A DNA stretch of 64,000 nucleotides from assembly GCA_914767885.1 (NCBI GenBank), contig CAJZBQ010000062.1, forward strand, positions 930,001 to 994,000, in the 5' to 3' direction. Position 1 is the first letter of the stretch, and each line of letters begins with the position of its first letter. The notes under the pieces are model-generated. The model saw only the letters and a program-made list of their open reading frames with translations. It had not been told where the DNA came from and did no database searches. Of this stretch, positions 22,504-34,494 are shown one piece after another. A program made the translations under genes and the position numbers. This DNA comes from Blepharisma stoltei. Taxonomy: Eukaryota; Ciliophora; Heterotrichea; Heterotrichida; Blepharismidae.

Positions 22504-23918
22504 CTTAAAATAATATTTTATTATCCTTTTTATAAAATTGTGTGTTAGAAGATATGATAATCGATTTTGTATCAAATTAAGAAACTATGTGAATTCTTTG
22601 AAAATGAGGTAATGAAGATTTACCAGACCACATATTTTCATAAGAAATGGATTTAGGAGATATTAAATTTGAATTATTTTTAGCTGTTTAGATTAAAGAT
22701 AAAATCTATTCGTTAATGATTAATAAAATTTAGTAGGAACTTCTAATCAGTTAATTATTCCTAAGTTTATTTACTTTTTCGATTTATGTAAACATGGAAC
22801 ATTCTTGAATTATAATGCCAAATGCAATGCTATTTTAGCGATTTCAAAGAGAAAAGTGACGAAATACATAAAAAATTCTTGTGAGGCTTAATTGAAATTC
22901 CTTTTAATTTTTTCACCATGTTAGCAGTAAAGATGAGAGAGAAATTTAGTGAAAATAGAATGCTTTCTTTACCAAATTTAATGCCAGTATGCTCAATGAA
23001 AATTAGTAATCCTTAAAAACTTTTCCTTATAAGTGTAAGAATTGTTTTTTGATTTTCAGTGAGTATGAATTAATCATTTTATAATTTTTCAAAAAACGAA
23101 TAATTCAGAGTTTGATACCTTAAATATTTCACATTGCTATTAAAAAATAAAGCTATCATTGATTTCAATTAAATACAACATTTGGCTTTAAATAACTGCT
23201 TAACCCTTTTTATGAAAATATTCTCATGTTTTGCTTATATAAAATTCTATCGGATATAATTTGATAAGCGTTTTATATGAAACAAGTATTCCACTAATTT
23301 TACGTTTTTAGATAATTAGCTTAAATTAATAATTGTGTGTATTTTTTACAAGTTAGGTGTTATGCATATTTTATTGAACTTTAATTATTTGATTTCTTGG
23401 TTTGCGGCTACGGTAATTGTGCAGCATTTTTCAAAACTTTCGAAAGCAATGATATTTAGATTAGCTGAATATATAAGGTACACATCTTTTTTTCGAAGCC
23501 AGTGAGTGATGTTATCAAATTAGGTAGCTTCGCCTCTGGCTACTTTGTGTTTATGCCAAAATTCCTATTCTTGATACCAATATACTCTATTGGGAAATCA
23601 GGCAACTCTTCTTGGGTATCACCATTTCCATCTCAGTCACCTCACCCATTACTACTTTATCTCTGCATCCTACTCCTAGTCATATCGCTCACTAAAGAGA
23701 GGAGCATCCAACTAATTCTCCTCCTAGAGTGCTCCCTTTTTTCAGATCGTCCTGGAAAAGTGCTCAACTGTTTGAGTCGCAAGTAATAACCAAAGAATTA
23801 AGTCACAACCAGGAGATTTGGAACGAATGCTCCTGAAGCTGTTGGGCTTAAAATCCATGCCTAGATATGTGCAGAAAATCGTCTTGAGAGGATAAGTCGG
23901 CTATTCTAACTATTTTAT
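22504..23918. other. intergenic region with one GC-richer block
   Basis: 22504-23470 is AT-rich and shows no gene. 23490-23880 is GC-richer and resembles the SINE-like blocks in texture, but I could not match it to a named family here. The 94-residue ORF at 23502-23786 inside it is not convincing. Confidence 0.4.
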
Positions 23919-25064
23919 TTATATTCAAAAAGCGATGATAATTGCTGTAAGATTATCATTACTTCTTTTTTTCATGCTTTGTGAGATTATTGCTTCGACT
24001 GCATTCCTGCAAGAATTTGAAGCTAAATCCTCAGATTTTTTATTGCTTTCTCACACAGTTGTCACTACATCTTTCGAGCTCATTACATCAAAAATTCCAT
24101 CACATCCCATCACAATGAAATCATGCTGCTTTTTGATTTTAAATGATTTTATCTCTGGAATAGCAATAAGGACATTTGGATTTCCTCCGAAATCAGCATT
24201 TTTAGCATCAATGTCTCCAAAAGTTCTGCTAACAGAAAGTCTTCCAGGTAATACTCTGTAAATCTTGTTCGGTGAGCTCGAGTTAAAGTAAATTTTTCCG
24301 CCTTGTAATTGAATTCTAGCTTGCTCATCTGGGTCATTTGGTTTATGGTCCCTTGTAATTGTGAAAACCTGCTGGCCCTGAGATCCACTCATGACTGCTC
24401 TTGAATCCCCGAGATTGGCCACATAGCAAATTTTTCCTATAATGAGGACTACAAGGGCACAAGATCCTGATTTTTCACCAGTGTCCCTTGCTACATTTAA
24501 GAAATCTATCTCAGCCTGTGCAAATCCTCTTAATATAGCTTGCTTTGGAGATTCAGGAAAAAAATGATCATTTATTATATAATGGTGCAAATTATCTCTT
24601 AAGAAGTTAGAGCAAGCTTTGCCACCATGCCCATCGTAAAGCCCGAAAAAAGAGCAATCTGTTCATATCTTTTTTGCGGGGTGTGATGTATTTTTAATTT
24701 TGAGAATAATCATTGCTTTGTCTTCATTATAAATTCGAGTTAGTCCTTGATGAGTATTGGCTGCGTATGCTTTAATTTTTCCAAATGATGAATTTGAGAC
24801 TGTTGATGGGTTTAAGCGAGGTATAGCTCGGTCTGTGAGAAGAATATTTGGCAAAGTTTGAGTAGTTTCTAGTCTCCTACCGTTGAATGGTTTAATTTCA
24901 GGCAACTTGCTTAAATTTGGAGTCGAGCAATTAAGGTGCTCCACTCATTTACTAAAGTTGTTTTTTGAAGTCTTTAAAGTAGGTGTTTCAGACATCCCAA
25001 AATTTTTAATCTCTGGTAAATTGGTATACGATTGATTTTTTAAGCCTTTGAATGTGAAATTCAT
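23919..25064 (-). CDS. PP2C-type Ser/Thr phosphatase, paralogue 1
   Basis: 381 aa in one frame with TGA as Trp (several sites, including 24051-24053 and 24663-24665). PP2C motifs: YNEDKAMI, FFGLYDGHGGKACSNFL (metal-binding Asp), CYVANLGDSRAVMS, ITRDHKPNDPDE, LSVSRTFGDIDAKN, FIVMGCDGIFDVMSSKDVV and SNDNLTAIIIAF. The N-terminal ~100 residues are a variable, basic, Pro-rich extension. It lacks the KSKCA C-terminus of its paralogues and ends IIIAFWI. Most divergent member of the array. Confidence 0.85.
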
Positions 25065-25492
25065 TACTCTAAGTCTATTTAATAAAAAACACTGACATTT
25101 ATGATAAAAAAAAATTAAGAATCTTTAAAAGAAATAAATTTGGATTTGAATTTTGGACTCTTTTTAATTTTTTTAATTTCCATTATTATGATTTTAATAA
25201 GAAAATTATATTGACTCTAAAATTCAAAGAATAAAATAACTACTTTCAAAAATTAAATTTTTTTATAATAAAAATTAAAACATCTAGAGAAACCCGGCGA
25301 ACAGTCTAAAATCTATAAAGAAATATTTAATTTAACTATACAATAAAATTAATAAGAGTTTAAAATATTTTATAATTCCACAATTATCAAGAATATTTTT
25401 ATTGCTTTCATTTAATTACTATAAAAAATCATTTTTGAACAAAAATATTTATTTTAAATCAAAAAGTAATAACAATATTTAAATTAAATACA

Positions 25493-25640
25493 TCACCATT
25501 TAAGTGCATTAGAACTGACTCTATAATCGTCTTCATGAACAAAAGCAGCCATAATTGCTGTAAAATTATCTGTGCTTGCTCTTCTCATACTTTGTCTGAT
25601 AATTGCCCCAACTGCATTTCTACAAGAGCTTGGAGTAAGC
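25493..25640 (-). pseudogene. PP2C C-terminal relic
   Basis: Reads SSCRNAVGAIIRQSMRRASTDNFTAIMAAFVHEDDYR, matching the last ~50 residues of the neighbouring phosphatases; nothing upstream continues it. A remnant of a lost array member. 25065-25490 and 25660-26037 are AT-rich with nothing else visible. Confidence 0.7.
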
Positions 25641-26037
25641 TAATTATGTGTCATTACATTAATTAATTATAGCTCTTCTTCCTTTAAATCCACTGCCGTT
25701 TTACATTCCAGAACTTCTGCTCCTAGTTCGGGATACCTCGCCTTTTAATGTCTATCAGTATTTGCTTCGATCAGTTGGTTTTAGATTTATTTATTATAAA
25801 AAAATTAATTAAATTGAATTAAGAAAAATTAAAATGCTTAAAGAATTATTATGTTAAATTTATTCTTTTAATATAAATTATAATAATAAAGTCATTTTGG
25901 ATAATTGTCTATTGATTATAGCTATTCTGGCTGACAATTTAAATGATTTTCATTAGCCTTAAATAATTAAAATCTTTATTCTAAAGCAAAATATTTTTTA
26001 ATTAATAATTCCTCAAAATTATTACAAAATTAAGTTA

Positions 26038-27216
26038 TTAAGCACATTTCGATTTGGATCTAAATTGATCTCCGTGCTCAAAAGCAATCATAATAGCTGT
26101 AAGATTGTCTGAGCTTCTTCTTTTCATACTTTCAATAACAATCCCTTCAACTGCATTTCTACAAAAGCTCGGCGTTAAGTCATTAGATAATGGATTGCTA
26201 TTCCAAGCTGTCGATACTACATCTTGTGTGCTCATAACATCGAAAATTCCGTCGCACCCCATCATAATAAAATCATAATGTTTTTTAATTTTGAAATATT
26301 TTACTTCAGGGGTTGCAATTAAAACGTCTGGATTGCCTCCATAGATGGGATCCTTAGCATCTATATCACCAATAGTTCTACTTACTGAAAGTTGACCTGG
26401 TGATACTCTATAAATACTATTAACAGAGTTTACATTGCAATAAATTGATCCTCCGTTTTGTTTAATTCTTGCTTGCTCTTCAGGGTCGTTTGGTTTATGA
26501 TCTCTCGTTATAGAAATTGCTTGCTGGCCTTTAGATCCACTAATAATAGCCCTTGAGTCTCCAACATTTGCCACATAGCATATCTTCCCTACAATTAATA
26601 CTACAAGGGCACAAGAGCCTGCTCTTTCATTATTTTCTTTTGCCAACTTCAAAAAATCAGACTCAGCTCGAGAAAAACCTCTTAAAATGGCTTGTTTGGG
26701 GCAATCTGGGAAAAGAGGATCATTGATAATGTAATGGTGTAAATTGTCTCTTAAAAAGTTAGAACAAGCTTTGCCACCGTGCCCATCATAAAGTCCAAAA
26801 AACGAGCAATTTGGCCAAAGAGCTCTATTTTGATTCGTTGGATTTTTGACTCTTAGCTTTATTACAGCTTTATCTTCGTTATAGAGGCGTGTTAGGCCTT
26901 GATGAGTGTTTGCTGCATACGCCCTTATTTTACCGTTGGACGAGTTTGAAGTTGTAGATGGCTGTAATTGAGGCAATCCTCTTTCAGTAAACGTAATCTG
27001 ATGATACAAAGGTGTTGCATCTAAATTTCTAAAGCAGCGAAGCTTTATGTCTGGGAGAGCATCAATATTCAACTCAGACCTTGACTTTAGAAATTGTTTT
27101 CCAAAAAAATTTTTACTTATACATACAGGTGATGGTGGCTGTGTGCTCCGAGGACCTCTGATATTCGGTAAAGTTTCAGAGGAAGGCGATCTTATGCTTT
27201 TTAAAAGAGCACTCAT
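26038..27216 (-). CDS. PP2C-type Ser/Thr phosphatase, paralogue 2
   Basis: 392 aa, uninterrupted, with no TGA codon needed. The basic, Pro/Ser-rich N-terminal extension (MSALLKSIRSPSSETLPNIRGPR) is shared with paralogues 3 and 4. The catalytic core has LYDGHGGK, VGDSRAI, TRDHKPNDPEE, SVSRTIGDIDAKD, MGCDGIFDVM and SSDNLTAIMIAF. The end, SKSKCA, carries a Cys five residues from a basic run and might be lipidated (inference). Divalent-metal-dependent phosphatase; substrates unknown. Confidence 0.9.
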   Translation of the reverse strand: MSALLKSIRSPSSETLPNIRGPRSTQPPSPVCISKNFFGKQFLKSRSELNIDALPDIKLRCFRNLDATPLYHQITFTERGLPQLQPSTTSNSSNGKIRAYAANTHQGLTRLYNEDKAVIKLRVKNPTNQNRALWPNCSFFGLYDGHGGKACSNFLRDNLHHYIINDPLFPDCPKQAILRGFSRAESDFLKLAKENNERAGSCALVVLIVGKICYVANVGDSRAIISGSKGQQAISITRDHKPNDPEEQARIKQNGGSIYCNVNSVNSIYRVSPGQLSVSRTIGDIDAKDPIYGGNPDVLIATPEVKYFKIKKHYDFIMMGCDGIFDVMSTQDVVSTAWNSNPLSNDLTPSFCRNAVEGIVIESMKRRSSDNLTAIMIAFEHGDQFRSKSKCA

Positions 27217-28286
27217 GGTTATTTTATTTGAATTATCATCAATTAAATTTGGCTGGTGAAAATATGGAGTTTTCTTTTGTATAAAAAGCTACATTTTGTC
27301 TATTTAAATTAAAAAATTTCTAAAAATTTTAATGAGTTTATTTGTTGTTTTATTTATATATCATTGACTTGTCCAGGAATTATTTTTTTTTATTTGTATA
27401 ATAAATAAATTGGTTTATGAATCAAAGGCGTCTTAGTGAGTCTGTTATTAATTCCAGGGGGTATTTTAGCTCTAGAGCAAATAAATAAAGCTCGGAAAAT
27501 TGATAAAATTGAATTATTTAAAATGTAGAGTTTTTGATTTAATCAGTTAAATGATGGAATAATGATATTTATTTGAATTTCTCAGACTTAATTCAAATAA
27601 AAAATGCATTAAGGATGGTATTTGAAATTTTTAGCTTTTTTAAAAGAATTCTACTGTTATTTAGACTTTTTTTTCGAAAAATTTTATCAATTAGTAGAAG
27701 CTTAACTATTAAAACGATTAAATACCTTATAATTAATAGTTATGTCTTTTCCAATGCAATCTCCTGCTTCTTAAAGAGCAATTCACTCATTTCAAATTAC
27801 TAGATGGGCTAAGAGCGTTAAATTGAATTCCACAAATTAGATTGCCCAGAAATTTTTATTAATGATACTTCTTAATTTTTGAATTCTTTTCTCGGCAGTT
27901 TCTATCTTAAATATTAAATAGGCTGAATCCTTTTGCATCATTTGGCAGCTAAAGAGTGTCTTGGTCCATCTATGCATCTAGAAAGTTAGATATCCCTTAA
28001 TTGACAATTTATTGGAATAAAATAATAACTTTTTTGAATAATTAATTTAAATTCATCAATGATAAAAAATGATATTTATTAATAAATAATGTGTTTAAAC
28101 AATAAGCTAAAATTTACAAGAACTTAAATTATTTATAATAATAAAATTCTTTTATTTTTGACTTTGCTATTTTCATTAATCATTATAATTATTTTCATTT
28201 AATTAGACAATAAAAATTCACATTAAAAAATCCATTTATTTAAATTAAAAAATAATAAAAATATTTACAATTATATAAGTTATTAA

Positions 28287-29934
28287 CTAAGCACACTTAG
28301 ATTTTGCTCTGTAGTGGTTCTCATGGCTAAAAGAAATAATAATCGCGGTGAGATTATCTGAACTTGCTCTCCTCATACTTTGAGTAATAATTGCTTCGAC
28401 CCCATTCCTACAAAAGCTCGCTGTTAAGTCATCAAATACTAAACTATTATTCCAAGCTGCTGAGACTACATCTTTTGAACTCATGACGTCAAAAATTCCA
28501 TCACAGCCCATCATGATAAAATCATGACCTTTTTTTATTTTGAAAGATTTTACCTCTGGTATAGCACTTAAAACATATGGATTTCCTCCATATGCTGGAT
28601 CTTTAGCATCTATATCACCAATAGTTCTACTTACTGAAAGTCGTCCTGGTGATACTCTATACCTTGTTTAACTAAATTTACAAATAAAATTTAAATATGA
28701 TTTAATATAGAAACTTAAATAAAAAAGGCATATAAATAATGTGTTTGCTATTTGGGTTGTAATAAATTGATCCACCATTTTGATAAATTCTTGCTTGCTC
28801 TTCAGGATCATCTGGCTTGTGATCTCTCGTTATAGAAATTGCTTGCTGACCTTTATACGCACTAATAACAGCTCTTGAATCGCCCAAATTTGCGATATAG
28901 CACATTTTCCCTACAATTAATACTACTAGGGCACAAGAGCCAGCTTTTTCGTTAGTTTCTTTTGCTAACTTCAAAAATTCAGTCTCTGCTTGAGAAAAGC
29001 CTCTTAATATGGCTTGTTTTGGGAATTCTGGGAAAAGAGGATCATTGATAATGTAATGGTGCAAATTTTCTCTTATTCCCCCTTGATAGGTGAGCAAAAC
29101 TACTAGGGGATATTTCACTATTTTAACAAATTAACCCATTAGCTGAGGGAGAGTTAAAAAATTTGAACAAGCTTTACCACCATGTCCATCATAAAGCCCA
29201 AAAAAAGAACAATTTGGCCATTGGACTTTGTTTTCTGCTGCTGGACTTTTGATTTTTATCCTCTCAAAAAAGAACTTGCATCCAGCCGAATAATTGTGTC
29301 ATTATTTTTGCTAAATTACAGCATCTGAGCTAATATAAATAGATAACAATTTCTAAAAAATGATATAGAATAATTACAGCTTTATCTTCATTATAGAGAC
29401 GAGTGAGACCTTGATGAGTATTTGCTGCATATGCCCTTATTTTGCCATTGGAAGAATTTGAAATTGTTGAAGGTTGCAAGTGTGGCAAAATTCTTTCACA
29501 AATCTTAATTTGTGGATATGTAGGTGTAGGGTCTATGTTTCTAAGGCAGCGAAGTTTGATATCAGGAAGAGCATCGAAGTTCGATACTGAACATGATGGC
29601 ATAATTGATTTTCCAGAAAAATTTTTTCTTGTATATTATTCTGATAAAATTCCTAATGGTAATATATCAAGAAGGTCTATATTTTTTTAATTTTAATGGT
29701 ATATATAATGTATGCATGTTGAGAAGATTCAATATATAGTAATATATGTTTAGGAGATGGAGGTTCTGAGTTTCTAGGACCCCTGAGAGTTGGCAAGGTT
29801 TCAGAGGAAGGCGCTTTTATACCTTTCAAATTAAATTGCTGCAGAATAAGGTAAATTATGAATTCTTCTAGAGTTAAAATAGCTTTGTTTCAATTTAATC
29901 TAGTACTTTATGTGCTTTTAAAAAAAACATCCAT
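28287..29934 (-). CDS. PP2C-type phosphatase, paralogue 3, cut by at least four short IESs
   Basis: Alignment to paralogues 2 and 4 shows four insertions: 28662-28734, 29076-29156, 29259-29367 and 29634-29746. Each carries TA (or TTA) on both sides, and removing each restores the paralogue sequence (HIIYRVSPG, ACSNFLREN, VIILKIKSP, PKHTRKNFSG). All PP2C motifs are then present. The 5' end is unresolved: the ATG at 29934 (MDVFFKST) meets an in-frame TAA before KAPSSETL, so a fifth removable segment near 29850-29910 or decay must be assumed. May be functional or a recent pseudogene. Confidence 0.7.
28662..28734. other. short IES, 73 bp
   Basis: AT-rich, TATA on both sides. Paralogues 2 and 4 have an uninterrupted CTCTATAAAT here. 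Confidence 0.85.
29076..29156. mobile_element. short C-capped IES, 81 bp, TTA duplication
   Basis: TTA at 29073-29075 and 29154-29156; starts TTCCCCCTTGATAGGTGAGCAAAAC and ends GAGGGAGAG. Paralogue 4 shows the empty site CTCTTAAAAAG. Looks like a tiny derivative of the M1 MITEs. Confidence 0.85.
29259..29367. other. short IES, 109 bp
   Basis: TA at 29257-29258 and 29366-29367. Removal restores AVIILKIKSP, as in paralogue 4. Confidence 0.8.
29634..29746. other. short IES, 113 bp
   Basis: AT-rich, TA at 29632-29633 and 29745-29746. Removal gives PKHTRKNFSGKSIMP, parallel to PRYTKKHLSGKSIVP of paralogue 4. Confidence 0.75.
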
Positions 29935-30719
29935 GATGCAGCTTTATTTTAATGACTAACAATATATTAGGTTCAACTTTTTATTTTCATTAATTACCAT
30001 ACAAAATGACCTATTAACATACCAAGATTAAACATCTTTAAAGACTGAAATTGTAATTGAACCTTAATAATGCCAAATAATATATTAAAACATTTCTAGA
30101 AGCATAAAATTTGCTGGTGAAAATGGAGGCTTTTATTTAATTTACCAGGCAGATTTTTGGTATAACTATCTTCGCTTGCAGATATAGGTTGTATTTTTTT
30201 ATATTTGATATAATTTTAACTTTAAAGTGTGAGTTGTTTAAAATTAAATAGAAATAGCTCAATATTTCATTAAATAATTATCACGTATATCTCAAAATTT
30301 ACAACTTTTGCACGATCATGGAGGATTGTTTATTAAGAAAGGTGAATTTTTCCAATGCTTGCACAATCGGAAGGAGTAAGTAAATTAACAAAAAATATAA
30401 AATTATGCAAATGCACTTGCTGTTTAAATTCTATATATCATAAACTCAGCCTATGATATATTTCTTTCTTTTTAGTAAAATCTATAAAATTGGTTTACGA
30501 AGTAAACTTACCTTGGCGTGCATTTTCTTGGTTTCTGGTCGTAGTATATTTCTAGAATTAATGCAAAAGGCTCTAAAATTGAGAAAGCAAAATTATCTCG
30601 CCATTAAAATGTTTTTATTTTAATCACTTTTAATAATAAAATTACTACAAAATAATCGAATATCACAATTAATTCAAAGTTAGCGATGCATTAAGGTTAA
30701 TCTTTTAATCCTAGGATCA

Positions 30720-31260
30720 TTTAACTAGAATTTCACAATTCTATTGCTAGCTTTTTGGGAAAGCTCTCTATTATAATAGAGTTTTAGTTATGAAAATGAC
30801 TTGATGCTTCATGCAAATGCTGATAGCTTAAGCCAGAAGACTCAAAGCTATCATTGTAACTTGCTAAATCCTTTCAGCTTTTAGTTACATATTGTGGCTG
30901 ATACCTTTAAATGTCACTTTTAAGATGAGGGATTGAGGTCTTGTTGCATGACGTGATTTATCTGAATTTTCTGTTTGGATCTAAAAAAATAGCCTTGAGA
31001 TTGCAGTATGAAGCTTGCTTTAAGGTGTTTTAACATCTGAATTATTATGTCTCTTGATTCATAAAATGGATGCTGGTAGCTTTAAATTTACTGACTATTT
31101 ACATTTATCAATATATTGATATTTACATTTCGCTGATGTGCAGATCTAAAAACTGCTATTTTTGAGCTGCTTTTAACACAAAAGATATTTTAAGTGCATT
31201 ATTAGCGATTCTCGAGGTTCAAAATTGGATCTTCCATATAGAGATTTTATTATGATATTA
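30720..31260 (-). pseudogene. decayed copy of the BAR-like gene at 33143
   Basis: Collinear nucleotide similarity to 33143-33600 (for example GGAAAGCTCTCTATTATAAT, GTTATGAAAATGA, CTTCATGCAA), but with many frame breaks. Together with the similarity of 30480-30620 to 32890-33030, it shows that a unit of PP2C plus this gene was duplicated. The rest of 29945-31542 is AT-rich spacer. Confidence 0.65.
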
Positions 31261-31542
31261 AAAATTCTTATTGCCCTAAAACCTTTTAGCTCATCTATAT
31301 ATATAATTTTTATTTTTAGCGCTCTAATGGAGGTCTTTATATATTAAATTTATAAATACTAAAGAAGTTTAATAAGAATATACTTTAAAAGTTGATATTA
31401 GAATTAGGATTTTTATAATAGTAATAATCTAGCCTAAAACCAATAATCAGTTTTAATTTTAGATTTATAATTTTCTTTATCAATAATTAATAACAATAAA
31501 CAATAATTCTTAAAAAATTATTACAATTGTATTCATCTTTAA

Positions 31543-32721
31543 CTAAGCGCACTTCGATTTGGCTCTATATTGGTCTTCATGACCAAACGCAATTACAATA
31601 GCTGTGAGGTTGTCTGAGCTTCCTCTTTTCATGCTTTGTGTGACAATTTCTTCGACCGCATTCCTACAAAAGCTCGCTGTTAAATCATCAGATATTAAAT
31701 TACTATTCCACGCTGTCGACACTACATCTTTTGTGCTCATAACGTCAAAAACTCCATCACAGCCCATCATGATAAAATCATGCTGTTTTTTTATTTTGAA
31801 CGATTTTATTTCAGGTGTTGCGATTAAAACATTCTGGTTGCCTCCATATGCAGGATCCTTGGCATCTATATCACCAATAGTGCGACTAACTGAAAGTCTG
31901 CCTGGCGATACTCTATAAATGATATTTTGTGAGCTTGGATTGTAATAAATTGACCCTCCGTTCTCCTGAATTCTCTTTTGCTCTTCAGGATCATTTGGTT
32001 TATGATCTCTCGTTATAGAAATTGCTTGCTGGCCTTTAGACGCACTAATAGCAGCCCTTGAGTCTCCAACATTTGCCACGTAGCACATTTTCCCTACAAT
32101 TAATACTACAAGGGCGCAAGAGCCTGCTTTTTCATTGGTTTCTTTTGCCAGTTTCAAAAAATCAGATTCGGCTTGAGAAAAACCTCTTAATATGGCTTGT
32201 TTAGGGGAATCTGGGAAAAGAGGATCGTTGATAATGTAATGGTGTAAATTGTCTCTTAAAAAGTTAGAACAAGCTTTGCCACCGTGCCCATCATAAAGTC
32301 CAAAAAATGAGCAATTTGGCCATTGAGATCTATTTTGATTTAGTGGACTTTTGATTTTTAGTATAATTATGGCTTTGTCTTCGTTGTAGAGACGGGTTAA
32401 GCCTTGGTGGGTGTTAGCTGCATATGCCCTTATTTTACCACAGGAAGAGTTTGAAATTGTTGACGGTAGTAACCGTGGTAAGACACGATCAGAAAGGGAA
32501 ATTTGAGGGAATGTCGGCGTAACTTCTACGTGCCTGAGGTTACGGAGTTTTATATCGGGAAGTGCGTCAAAGTTCGGCACTGAGCTTGATGGCACAATCG
32601 ATTTTCCAGATAAATGCTTCTTTGTGTATCTAGGTGTTGGTGTTTCTGAGACCCGAGGACCTCTGATGCTTGGCAGGGTTTCAGAGGAAGGCGATTTTAC
32701 ACTTTTAAAAAAAACATTCAT
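31543..32721 (-). CDS. PP2C-type Ser/Thr phosphatase, paralogue 4
   Basis: 392 aa, uninterrupted and colinear with paralogue 2 over its full length, with the same N-terminal SPSSETLPSIRGPR extension and the SKSKCA C-terminus. It carries all PP2C motifs (DGHGGK, GDSRAA, TRDHKPNDPEE, SVSRTIGDIDAKD, MGCDGVFDVM, SSDNLTAIVIAF). No IES: it serves as the empty-site reference for paralogue 3. Confidence 0.9.
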   Translation of the reverse strand: MNVFFKSVKSPSSETLPSIRGPRVSETPTPRYTKKHLSGKSIVPSSSVPNFDALPDIKLRNLRHVEVTPTFPQISLSDRVLPRLLPSTISNSSCGKIRAYAANTHQGLTRLYNEDKAIIILKIKSPLNQNRSQWPNCSFFGLYDGHGGKACSNFLRDNLHHYIINDPLFPDSPKQAILRGFSQAESDFLKLAKETNEKAGSCALVVLIVGKMCYVANVGDSRAAISASKGQQAISITRDHKPNDPEEQKRIQENGGSIYYNPSSQNIIYRVSPGRLSVSRTIGDIDAKDPAYGGNQNVLIATPEIKSFKIKKQHDFIMMGCDGVFDVMSTKDVVSTAWNSNLISDDLTASFCRNAVEEIVTQSMKRGSSDNLTAIVIAFGHEDQYRAKSKCA

Positions 32722-33142
32722 GATTATTTTATTTCAATACTTAGCAAAAATTCGCTGGTTAAAATGGTGTATTTCTTATAATTAACAAGGCAGCATCTCG
32801 TATTGCACAATTAAAAAAATTTCTAAATTTATTTGAATACTTTATACACTTGCATCTTATGTCTTATAAATTTTTCTTAAGTAACATTATCTTTATTTTA
32901 TGGCGAAAAATATAAAATTGGCTTGGAAGCTAAAACTCTTTAATATGCATATTTTCTGCATTGGGCATCAGGATATTTCTAGAACTAATGCATATGCTCT
33001 AAATTCATCAGTAAATTATCCAATGGAGAATTTTTATTTTAATAATTAATTTATACAAATAATTGAAATATCATAATTAATTTAAAATAGACTATTCATT
33101 AGTTAAAATATAAATCTTTATCTTATTTAAATGATTTCACTA

Positions 33143-34494
33143 TTATTCAGCTTTCCTTCTTGCAGAGCTTTCCCTTATAATCGAATTTTCGCTATGAAAA
33201 TGATTTGAAACTTCATGCAATTGTTGATGGCCTAAATCAGAAGAATCGAAGCTTTCATTTTTACTTATATGAGATCTTGATACTCTATTAGCTACAGATT
33301 GTGACTGGTAATTTGTTAAGGTTTTTCTATGGCGAGGCATAGGTGGTCTTGAAGTATGGGTCGGATTTATCCCGATCTCTGCTTGGATTTGGCTAAACGG
33401 TGATGAAGCAACTGTAGGAGGCCTGCCTGAAGGTGTTTCAACAACAGAATTATTGTGCTCTCTTGAATCATGCAAATGGATGCTACTTATTTCGAATTCT
33501 CTAATTGTCTCACAATTATCCATATAGCTGTCTCTGCTTTGCGGTACATCTGCAGACCCAAAAACTGATACTTTTGTGCTGCTTTTGTTGAATATTGTCT
33601 TAAAATGCATTTTCAATGATTTCCGAGATTGAGCATTAGTCTCTTCCTCAAGAGATTTTACAATAGCATTTAAAGTTTCAAAGATTCCTTTACTCCCCCC
33701 CCCCTCCGTGAGTGAACAAAAAAATTTTTGTTCACTCACGGAGGGGGGTTTATTTTTTTTTTTAAAAAAATTTATATATAAATTTTATAAAAAATATTTT
33801 TTTCCGAAATTTAAAAAAAATCCTAATTCGCAAAAATTGGAAAGCAAATATTATTTTTAATTTATAAAAATTTATGTTTTAAAACGCAATTTGTTTAAAA
33901 TTAAACAGAATTAGCTCTAGATTTCATTATGCTAATTATCACTTATTTTTTCCATAAAAAATTTTTCTATTAAAAAAATTTTTGTTCACTCACGGAGGGT
34001 GGGTTTTTGGGCAAAAAATGCCGATTTTTCTAATGGTTTTGTTCACTCACGGAGGGGGGGGAGTTAGATGAATTTCTACTTTCAAGCATCATAGAAGGGG
34101 TTAAGTCAAGTGAACATTTAATACTAGAAACACTTTGGAAGCTTAATTTAGACATACTTATCATGGTTTTCCGGCCCTGTTTCATGTTAGAAATTTGATC
34201 TTTGATTTTAGTTGACAAAGATTTAAGTTCAGAATAGCCTTTCTTAGCAGAATCGACTGCTTTGTCACTGTTCTCTACAAGTGTGTAGCAGAAAGCTCTG
34301 GACTGTTCTATGATACTTTGACAGATTACTGTAGGCGGAGTTGGTATCTTGCTGAAGTTTGCATCATAGGCTTGGGAAAGCTTGCTATGGATTTTTGAGG
34401 CTTCTTTTAAGAAAGATTTCAGTCCTCTAACAAAGGAAAGGGTTGTATTGAGTCTTTTTAAGAGTAAATCATAGTTGTCAGATGCCGTATCCAT
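33143..34494 (-). CDS. helical, BAR-like protein of unknown function, cut by an M1 MITE
   Basis: 325 aa after removing 33693-34066 (TTA pointers), giving LESRNSSKGIFETLNAIVKSLEEE. The N-terminal ~150 residues are predicted helical (LLLKRLNTTLSFVRGLKSFLKEASKIHSKLSQAY...KKGYSELKSLSTKIKDQI), reminiscent of F-BAR/BAR dimers. The C-terminal half is Ser/Pro/His-rich and likely disordered. Family not proven. The gene lies beside PP2C paralogue 4 and was duplicated with it. Confidence 0.6.
33693..34066 (-). mobile_element. C-capped MITE, type M1 (374 bp, TTA duplication), in coding sequence
   Basis: TTA at 33690-33692 and 34064-34066. Hairpin end on the left (CTCCGTGAGTGAACAAAA and its reverse complement), shared AT core, then inner and terminal reverse-complement motifs on the right. 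It must be removed precisely for the host gene to be read. Confidence 0.9.

Noticed and set aside
23502-23786. 94-residue ORF MSDVIKLGSFASG...
   Set aside because: Located in a GC-richer non-coding block, no recognisable motif, and no support from neighbouring frames.
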